Origin: an uncultured Ruminococcus sp.
Lineage (GTDB): Bacteria; Bacillota; Clostridia; Oscillospirales; Ruminococcaceae
Direction of reading: 5' to 3'
Assembly (NCBI GenBank): GCA_947175005.1
Contig: CAMWLD010000168.1
Location: forward strand, 1-5,448
Length of the DNA stretch: 5,448 bases
Position 1 is the first letter of the stretch, and the number at the start of each line of letters is the position of its first letter. Of this stretch, positions 1 to 3,991 are shown piece by piece. The notes beneath the pieces are model-generated. The model had not been told where the DNA came from. It saw nothing but the letters and a program-made list of their open reading frames with translations, and did no database searches. Both the position numbers and the translations under genes were made by a program.

Positions 1-1
1 G

Positions 2-781
2 GTTATTATGGCGGCTTTGGGTGGATGTTCGGGAAATAATGAGGAAGCAAGTTCGGAGGTAAATGACACTGATGTTTTAACGGATATTTCGGAGGTGTCG
101 GAGGAAACGGATTCGGATAATATCGAAGAATTACCCGAAGAAAATTCGGAAAATGATAATTTAAACAAGGATACGGATAAAGGCAGCGTGACTGTTGATA
201 TTTCCGAGGAGGATAAGGCGCTGCTTGAAAAGGTATGCGAAGGCGGTTTTCTCGTTATGTACAGGGACGGCAGTTTTGATGTGATCGGTGAGGAAGAAGG
301 TGCAGAATATGCCGAGAAATTTAAATTTATGTTAGGCGGTGTGAATATGCTTTCCGATGAATTTTATGAAGATATGTTGGAATTCGGAATAAGTTATTCA
401 AGGGAAGAATATGCAGCGATTATATATGAGTCGTACCCGCCGCTCAAGGATTATTTCGATATATACGGTAATCTGAAAAATAAGAATGATGTAATGGTTA
501 TTGTTGGTATTGAAGATAACACCTATAATTATAATGAGAACAACGGAACAGTTTCTTCCGAGAAAGCCTCTTACCGTGTGTGGGAATGGGTAATAGACAC
601 ACTCAAGGGTGATGAAGAGTTACGGACGAAATATATTGCAGCCGCCGAAAAATCAGCTTTTGAATTTGTAGTCGCATTTTATGAATGTGATGAAAACGGG
701 GTTATTGAAGCCCGGCTGCAAAGCTACAGCGGTGAGGGTGAAACAGACATAGAGGAAAAACTCCATGTGAGCGGAAAATAG
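2..781 (+). CDS. Secreted lipoprotein of unknown function, 5' end outside the window
   Basis: I do not recognise the family. The frame is open to the left edge and enters as V-I-M-A-A-L-G-G-C, the end of a signal peptide with a lipobox (LGGC). The ATG at 8 would leave only six residues before the cysteine, far too short for a signal peptide, so the true start lies upstream and this entry is partial. The Cys (residue 7 counted from that ATG) would be lipidated and anchor the protein to the outer face of the membrane. Residues about 8-60 form a linker very rich in Glu, Asp, Ser and Asn, typical of a flexible surface tether. From about residue 62 the composition becomes that of a folded domain, with many Tyr, Phe, Glu and Asp and a Trp pair (VWEWVIDTL). 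No catalytic motif is visible. It ends at TAG, but the frame continues open beyond it, so the protein may be a shortened version of a longer one. Confidence 0.75.
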   Translation, partial: VIMAALGGCSGNNEEASSEVNDTDVLTDISEVSEETDSDNIEELPEENSENDNLNKDTDKGSVTVDISEEDKALLEKVCEGGFLVMYRDGSFDVIGEEEGAEYAEKFKFMLGGVNMLSDEFYEDMLEFGISYSREEYAAIIYESYPPLKDYFDIYGNLKNKNDVMVIVGIEDNTYNYNENNGTVSSEKASYRVWEWVIDTLKGDEELRTKYIAAAEKSAFEFVVAFYECDENGVIEARLQSYSGEGETDIEEKLHVSGK

Positions 782-922
782 AGCTTTATGCTCGGTAACA
801 GCTTTGTTTTTGCGGACACTAAGAAGCCTGCTCCGACAAGCAGGGGTAAAATGATCTTTGATATGCCGGCGGGGGACTTTGTTTCCGAGGACTGCAAGCT
901 TAATGTGAGAGAGGAAGATTAA
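782..922 (+). other. In-frame coding-like continuation after the lipoprotein TAG stop
   Basis: Directly after the TAG at 779-781 the same frame runs 46 sense codons to TAA at 920-922. The translation looks like real protein: GNSFVFADTKKPAP, then RGKMIFDMPAGDF, ending NVREED. The pattern G-K-(hydrophobic)-(hydrophobic)-F-(D/E)-(hydrophobic)-P is reminiscent of the last strands of secreted telokin-like (DUF4352-type) domains, but that is only a resemblance by eye. An internal ATG at 788 has no good ribosome binding site at the proper distance, so independent translation is unlikely. Most likely this is the original C-terminus of the lipoprotein, cut off by a nonsense mutation. A sequencing error or programmed readthrough are alternatives. 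Confidence 0.45.
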
Positions 923-941
923 ACGCCGTGGGTATGAACTC

Positions 942-970
942 GGCAGAAGCCGCACACCACTGCCATTTTT
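942..970 (+). terminator. Weak candidate intrinsic terminator after the lipoprotein gene
   Basis: GGCAG (942-946) can pair with CTGCC (960-964) around a 13-base loop, followed at once by ATTTTT (965-970). It lies 20 bases after the distal TAA at 922 and just before the end of the converging transporter gene. The stem is only five pairs and the loop is large, so efficiency is doubtful. Its position after 922 rather than after 781 fits the idea that the gene originally ended at 922. No comparable T-run follows the stem on the minus strand, so it would not serve the transporter. Confidence 0.35.
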
Positions 971-991
971 AGAAACTGTGAAACAATGTGA

Positions 992-2320
992 TTATACACC
1001 TTTATACTTTCCCATAACATTTCGATACGCTGCAAAATTAAGAACAAGCGCTCCTGTCCATGCGACAATTTCGGCATAGGCTGCTGCGGAAAATCCGATC
1101 TTGGGAATACATAATAATATTACCGCTATCCGCAGAGCCATTTCCAGAAATCCCGAAAACATTGGTATAATGGGCTTGCCCATGCCCTGGACGGCGCTTC
1201 TGAATATAAACAGCATATTCAGAATTATAAGGGCTTTGCCGCATATGCGCAAAAATCCCGCTGCAAGGGCGACGGTTTCCTGTCCGCTAAGCATTATCTT
1301 GGCAAGAGGCTCGGGAAAAAATACCATTGCCGTTCCGAGAATTATGTAGGAAACAACAGCTATTGCTGCACCTGTGCGGACCCCGTCTTTGATACGGCTG
1401 TAATGATTTGCGCCCATATTCTGCCCCGTAAACGCCGAAACTGCAAAGCCTGCTGTGACCGAGGGCAGCATAAAAAGATTGATGTATTTGCTGCCCACCG
1501 AATATGCAGAGGTATAGACTGCTCCGAGGGCGTTGATCTGCGACTGTACGGGAATACAGCCGGCTGCTGTTATTGAATTCATGCACGCCATGGGAATGCC
1601 GTTTTTAAGCAGTGCAAGCTGCAGCGTAAAATTATCCTTGAAATCCTTACGGCAAAGCCGCAGATCGTCCGATCCGAAAATGCGGGAAATGCAGATGATA
1701 ACCGATACCGCCTGCGCTGAAACCGTTGCGGCAGCAGTGCCGCCCACCCCTGTTTTAAACATAAAGACAAAAAGGCAGTCCAGGAAAATATTCAGCGCAG
1801 AGGAAACTATTATGGCAATAAAGGGCGTTTTGCTGTCGCCCATAGCCCGCAGAATGCAGGAACAAAGATTGTATGCCATTGTGATAATGACCCCGCCGAA
1901 TATGATATAGCCGTAGACAAGGCTGTCCCCTAAAATGATCGGCTCGGTATGCATGAAAACCAGCATTTTTTTCAGAAACATCAGGCTGATAACGGTTATC
2001 GGCAGGGACAGGACAGTCGACAAGCTTATCGAGGCCGCTACTGCCCGACGTACTGCGGATTTGCTGCCGCTGCCGCAGCGCTGGGCTATAATAACGGAAA
2101 AACCGTTGGTTATTCCTTGCACAAAGCCGATAATAAGCAGTATGGGGGCGGACATATTTCCCACTGCCGCAAGGGCATTGTCCCCAAGCGCCCTGCCGAC
2201 AATTGCGGTGTCCGCAAAGGTGTATATTTGCTGAAGCAGATTGGTTAAAAGCATCGGAAAGTAAAAGGCAAGCAGTGTTTTTGAAGCTTTGCCCGCTGTG
2301 AGATCGGTCGTTTTGGTCAT
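992..2320 (-). CDS. MATE-family multidrug/metabolite efflux transporter
   Basis: A 442-residue polytopic membrane protein, the usual length for MATE (MOP superfamily) exporters, which expel cationic or hydrophobic compounds in exchange for Na+ or H+. The start is typical: a short polar N-terminus, then helix 1 with LLQQIYTFADTAIVGR (residues 28-43). The two-fold family repeat is visible. AQRCGSG (79-85) and TGQNMGANHYSRI (298-310) are the matching loops of the two halves, and LRAMGDSKTP (157-166) is mirrored by VQGMGKPIIP (377-386). Hydrophobic segments are consistent with 12 helices, and the protein looks intact. It most resembles the clostridial MATE group related to Bacillus YoeA; the substrate cannot be told from sequence. 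On the minus strand a TAAAGGAG ribosome binding site (2335-2328) sits seven bases before the ATG at 2320 and fixes the start. It is divergent from an AraC-family regulator 171 bases away, which probably controls it. Confidence 0.93.
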   Translation of the reverse strand: MTKTTDLTAGKASKTLLAFYFPMLLTNLLQQIYTFADTAIVGRALGDNALAAVGNMSAPILLIIGFVQGITNGFSVIIAQRCGSGSKSAVRRAVAASISLSTVLSLPITVISLMFLKKMLVFMHTEPIILGDSLVYGYIIFGGVIITMAYNLCSCILRAMGDSKTPFIAIIVSSALNIFLDCLFVFMFKTGVGGTAAATVSAQAVSVIICISRIFGSDDLRLCRKDFKDNFTLQLALLKNGIPMACMNSITAAGCIPVQSQINALGAVYTSAYSVGSKYINLFMLPSVTAGFAVSAFTGQNMGANHYSRIKDGVRTGAAIAVVSYIILGTAMVFFPEPLAKIMLSGQETVALAAGFLRICGKALIILNMLFIFRSAVQGMGKPIIPMFSGFLEMALRIAVILLCIPKIGFSAAAYAEIVAWTGALVLNFAAYRNVMGKYKGV

Positions 2321-2420
2321 ATGTATGCTCCTTTAGTGTTACATTGCTTAAAATCGGCGTGCCTTAAAAGACAGGGATAGTTTCAAAGCTTCCGTAAAAT
2401 AATTATAAGAAATGCAATTT

Positions 2421-2452
2421 TATTTTTATATCGGTTTTCTTGTTTCTATATC
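2421..2452. promoter_or_regulatory. Candidate AraC-type operator: 12-base direct repeat with 20-base period
   Basis: TATTTTTATATC (2421-2432) and TGTTTCTATATC (2441-2452) match at 10 of 12 positions and begin exactly 20 bases apart, about two helical turns. AraC/XylS regulators carry two helix-turn-helix units and commonly bind direct repeats spaced about two turns apart on one face of DNA. The repeat overlaps the predicted promoter elements of both divergent genes, so one bound dimer could affect both. The match is AT-rich, so chance similarity is possible. Assignment to the adjacent regulator is inference. Confidence 0.45.
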
Positions 2453-2454
2453 AA
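2425..2454 (-). promoter_or_regulatory. Predicted promoter of the MATE transporter
   Basis: On the minus strand TTGATA (2454-2449, 5/6 to consensus) is followed after 18 bases by TATAAA (2430-2425, 5/6). Transcription would start near 2418, giving a leader of about 98 nt before the ATG at 2320. A perfect TATAAT also occurs on the minus strand at 2407-2402 but has no credible -35 box. The promoter overlaps that of the divergent regulator, so the two RNA polymerases would compete. Confidence 0.5.
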
Positions 2455-2468
2455 AAAAACAATATAAT
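2440..2468 (+). promoter_or_regulatory. Predicted promoter of the AraC-family regulator
   Basis: TTGTTT (2440-2445) and a perfect TATAAT (2463-2468) are separated by exactly 17 bases. Transcription would begin near 2474-2476, at the very edge of the AAAGGAG ribosome binding site (2474-2480). The leader would thus be only about 17 nt, unusually short. The -35 half lies inside the transporter promoter and in the second copy of the direct repeat, which would allow autoregulation. Confidence 0.55.
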
Positions 2469-2491
2469 TAAACAAAGGAGAACTTAAAGCC

Positions 2492-3226
2492 ATGAAAGCA
2501 AGGCGTGAGCTTAACCGCCGCTTATTTTTGCGGAAAACAGGCGAGATCAAACGACTGCCGATAAACCTGGAGCGTGAGAAATATGCGGATATTTGCAGCG
2601 GAAATGTTGAGGCGGCAAAGCACAGGGCGGCAGATATTGAACGCATTGTAAATGCCCGTCCGCTTTCCGATGACCCTGTACGCAATGCGCTTTTTCATCT
2701 GATAATCGAAGCGTCTGCGGTTGCCGAGGCCTGCATGGACAGCGGAATGGGGCATGACGAGGCGTATACCCTTGCCGATATTTATATTTCCAAGGCGGAT
2801 AAATGCGGCACCTATGAGGGGCAGCTGGAATTATTGGGACAAATGCAGCTTGATTTTGCCGAGCGTATGCGGGAAATTCGCAAGGAGTCGGTAATTTCCC
2901 TGCACGTGCGCAAATGCATTGATTACATTTATGAAAATCTGAAAGAGAATCTGACGGTAAATTCCCTTGCCGAATACTGCGGACTGCACCCCTCTTACCT
3001 TTCAAAGCTGTTTTATTCGGAAACCGGTATACACATGAAGCAGTTTGTTCTGGAAGCAAAAATTGACACGGCGGAAAATCTTCTGAAATATACAAACTTG
3101 TCCTACATTGATATTTCCTCGGCTTTAGGCTTTTCGTCACAAAGTTCATTTATCTGCGCATTTAAAAAGGTGACGGGTACAACTCCCAAAAAATATCGGG
3201 AAAGCAACATCATTTCGGAGATGTGA
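2492..3226 (+). CDS. AraC/XylS-family transcriptional regulator
   Basis: A 244-residue cytoplasmic DNA-binding protein. The C-terminal 100 residues (about 139-238) are a full AraC-type domain with two helix-turn-helix units. The first is LTVNSLAEYCGLHPSYLSKLF (154-174). The second is around YIDISSALGFSSQSSFICAFKKV (205-227), ending in the family signature GTTPKKYRE (229-237). Residues 1-135 are a mostly helical N-terminal region with no recognisable cupin, PAS or receiver domain. Segments such as VRNALFHLIIEA and SGMGHDEAYTLADIYISKAD resemble the N-termini of many stand-alone clostridial AraC regulators whose signal is unknown. AAAGGAG lies 11 bases before the ATG, slightly far but the only good site. 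It is divergent from the MATE gene with overlapping promoters, so local control of the transporter is the likely role; whether activator or repressor cannot be read from sequence. About 95 bases of AT-rich DNA separate it from the next promoter, with no convincing terminator. Confidence 0.9.
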   Translation: MKARRELNRRLFLRKTGEIKRLPINLEREKYADICSGNVEAAKHRAADIERIVNARPLSDDPVRNALFHLIIEASAVAEACMDSGMGHDEAYTLADIYISKADKCGTYEGQLELLGQMQLDFAERMREIRKESVISLHVRKCIDYIYENLKENLTVNSLAEYCGLHPSYLSKLFYSETGIHMKQFVLEAKIDTAENLLKYTNLSYIDISSALGFSSQSSFICAFKKVTGTTPKKYRESNIISEM

Positions 3227-3230
3227 GGTT

Positions 3231-3271
3231 CATTTTCGATATGTTTCTCTGAAAAATATTGACTGAAAATG
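3231..3271. repeat. Imperfect AT-rich inverted repeat after the regulator gene
   Basis: CATTTTC (3231-3237) pairs with GAAAATG (3265-3271). Inside it ATAT (3239-3242) can pair with ATAT (3256-3259), and TTTC (3244-3247) with GAAA (3251-3254) around a TCT loop. It starts five bases after the regulator stop codon. No T-run follows, so it is not a classical terminator. It could protect the mRNA 3' end or bind a protein, or be chance in AT-rich DNA. Confidence 0.25.
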
Positions 3272-3281
3272 TCGCCTATAG

Positions 3282-3318
3282 AAAAATTTACAAAAAAATC
3301 AAAAAAATTCTCAAAAAA
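3282..3318 (+). promoter_or_regulatory. Phased A-tracts (UP-element-like) upstream of the rpsO promoter
   Basis: Four A-runs of 5, 7, 7 and 6 bases lie at 3282-3286, 3292-3298, 3301-3307 and 3313-3318. Their centres are 11, 9 and 11.5 bases apart, an average near one helical turn, and the last ends four bases before the -35 box. A-tracts in phase with the helix bend DNA. A/T-rich stretches at this position are known to bind the RNA polymerase alpha C-terminal domain and raise expression of ribosomal genes. Function here is inferred. Confidence 0.5.
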
Positions 3319-3321
3319 CTC

Positions 3322-3350
3322 TTTACAAAATCGGAAAAAGGTGGTATAAT
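3322..3350 (+). promoter_or_regulatory. Strong sigma-A-type promoter for rpsO (and pnp)
   Basis: TTTACA (3322-3327, 5/6) and a perfect TATAAT (3345-3350) are spaced by exactly 17 bases, with TG one base before the -10 box (TGG-TATAAT), giving an extended -10. Transcription should start near 3357, leaving a leader of about 130 nt before rpsO. This is the best promoter in the window, as expected for a ribosomal protein gene. Confidence 0.85.
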
Positions 3351-3356
3351 AAATAT

Positions 3357-3486
3357 TGTTCGTGTGTATAAGTGTATCCACACGTAGTATCTCCTTTACT
3401 CAGCTTACGGGGAACGCCCTTATTTCGGGAAATTATGCCTGCCGTATGCAGGGTTTGGAGAAATATTTTAAAGAGGTGTATTTATT
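3357..3486 (+). promoter_or_regulatory. Structured rpsO mRNA leader, candidate S15 autoregulatory RNA
   Basis: At the 5' end CGTGTG (3361-3366) pairs with CACACG (3379-3384); after one mismatch ATA (3368-3370) pairs with TAT (3375-3377) under an AGTG tetraloop. Further on GGGG (3409-3412) can pair with CCCT (3417-3420), and CCTGC (3438-3442) pairs with GCAGG (3448-3452) under a five-base loop. TCTCC (3390-3394) can pair with GGAGA (3457-3461), closing a junction around these two hairpins. The same TCTCCTTT stretch can alternatively pair with the ribosome binding site (AGAGG, 3472-3476). Known S15 leaders in several bacterial phyla differ in structure but bind S15 to block translation. This leader does not obviously match one I know, so its role is inferred. 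Confidence 0.45.
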
Positions 3487-3753
3487 ATGATGCGCAAGGA
3501 AGAAAAAGGTGCGGTTATTGCCGCAAACAGACTCAGCGACAATGACACAGGTTCGCCCGAGGTTCAGATCGCTATTCTCACAAAGAGGATCAACGACCTT
3601 AACGAACATCTGAAGGTTCACAAGAACGACCACCACTCCAGAAGAGGCCTGCTTAAAATGGTAGGTCACAGACGTAATCTGCTCGGCTATCTCCAGAAAA
3701 AGGATATCAGCAGATACCGTGCTATTGTTGAAAAGCTTGGTCTGCGTAAGTAA
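3487..3753 (+). CDS. rpsO: 30S ribosomal protein S15
   Basis: An 88-residue protein, the standard S15 length. It binds the central domain of 16S rRNA at the helix 20/21/22 junction early in 30S assembly. The signature is complete: [27 protein letters not shown] (about residues 19-45), then [21 protein letters not shown] and the C-terminal KLGLRK. The N-terminal helix ([16 protein letters not shown]) is more variable, as in the family. Two ATG codons stand in tandem at 3487 and 3490. GAGGTG (3473-3478) is 8 bases from the first and 11 from the second, so the first is preferred, though both are possible. It is transcribed from the strong promoter at 3322-3350 and followed by pnp on the same strand, a gene order conserved in many bacteria. 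Nothing is missing or broken. Confidence 0.98.
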   Translation: MMRKEEKGAVIAANRLSDNDTGSPEVQIAILTKRINDLNEHLKVHKNDHHSRRGLLKMVGHRRNLLGYLQKKDISRYRAIVEKLGLRK

Positions 3754-3760
3754 GCGCAGA
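3741..3760 (+). other. Hairpin presenting the rpsO stop codon in its loop
   Basis: TCTGCG (3741-3746), which encodes the end of S15, pairs perfectly with CGCAGA (3755-3760). The eight-base loop contains the TAA stop (3751-3753). The structure can form only when no ribosome occupies the gene end, so it could mark untranslated message for ribonucleases or protect the 3' end. This role is inference; the pairing itself is seen. Confidence 0.45.
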
Positions 3761-3768
3761 AGATCCGC

Positions 3769-3816
3769 AAGGCAGAATGTAAAGGCGAAAGCCTTTACTC
3801 TGCCTTTCGGTGTTTG
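3769..3816 (+). terminator. Long GAAA-capped hairpin after rpsO: leaky terminator or processing site
   Basis: GTAAAGGC (3779-3786) pairs with GCCTTTAC (3791-3798) under a GAAA tetraloop. Below a two-base bulge (AT, 3777-3778), AAGGCAGA (3769-3776) pairs with TCTGCCTT (3799-3806), giving 16 pairs in all. The tail, TTTCGGTGTTTGTT from 3805, is T-rich but broken by C and G, so termination is probably partial, letting some polymerases reach pnp. A bulged double-stranded stem of this kind could also be a ribonuclease III substrate, as known for the E. coli pnp leader. Confidence 0.75.
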
Positions 3817-3830
3817 TTCGGAGGTACGGT

Positions 3831-3853
3831 GACCGATGGGGATTTCATCGGTC
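3831..3853 (+). other. Perfect 8-bp hairpin in the pnp leader
   Basis: GACCGATG (3831-3838) pairs without mismatch with CATCGGTC (3846-3853) around the loop GGGATTT. No T-run follows (TCGTTGG), so it is not a terminator. It is the second of three hairpins between rpsO and pnp and is likely part of a folded leader controlling pnp message stability or translation. It is not a recognised riboswitch. Confidence 0.5.
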
Positions 3854-3905
3854 TCGTTGGTATCTCACGGGTTTCGCGGGGCGGATGTTTAGCATTAAAT
3901 CGGGG

Positions 3906-3925
3906 CTGCAAGCGGCTGTTTGCAG
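3906..3925 (+). other. Hairpin just upstream of the pnp promoter
   Basis: CTGCAAGC (3906-3913) pairs with GTTTGCAG (3918-3925), with one G-T wobble and a four-base loop (GGCT). It is followed by GTCGGATTTATT, a poor T-run. In readthrough transcripts from the rpsO promoter this stem belongs to the pnp leader; in transcripts from the proximal pnp promoter it would be absent. Confidence 0.45.
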
Positions 3926-3936
3926 GTCGGATTTAT

Positions 3937-3945
3937 TGCTATACT
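3937..3945 (+). promoter_or_regulatory. Candidate extended -10 promoter of pnp
   Basis: TGC-TATACT (3937-3945) is an extended -10 element with TATACT matching 5/6. There is no good -35 at 16-18 bases; TTGCAG at 3920-3925 is only 14 bases away, too close. Transcription would begin near 3952, giving a leader of about 40 nt. In E. coli pnp likewise has its own promoter after rpsO in addition to readthrough. Confidence is limited by the missing -35. Confidence 0.4.
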
Positions 3946-3991
3946 CCGTCTGTTATCAAAAGAAAAATCAAAAATTGATGGAGGAAAATGT

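Noticed and set aside
779..781. TAG as a pyrrolysine codon or reassigned sense codon
   Set aside because: No pyrrolysine hallmark insertion sequence or related genes are visible, and a single internal-looking TAG is better explained by nonsense mutation or true termination.
653..955. Minus-strand open frame of about 100 codons opposite the lipoprotein end
   Set aside because: It has no ribosome binding site, an Arg/Phe-rich composition unlike a real protein, and it overlaps the better-supported plus-strand frame.
2347..2369. CTTAAAA repeated directly at 2347-2353 and 2363-2369 in the transporter leader
   Set aside because: The copies are short, AT-rich and 16 bases apart, not a whole number of helical turns, and they lie downstream of the predicted start. 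Chance is likely.
2547..3149. Minus-strand open frame of 200 codons opposite the AraC-family gene
   Set aside because: Its translation is rich in Cys, Pro and Arg, as expected of an antisense shadow, and the plus frame encodes a clear AraC domain.
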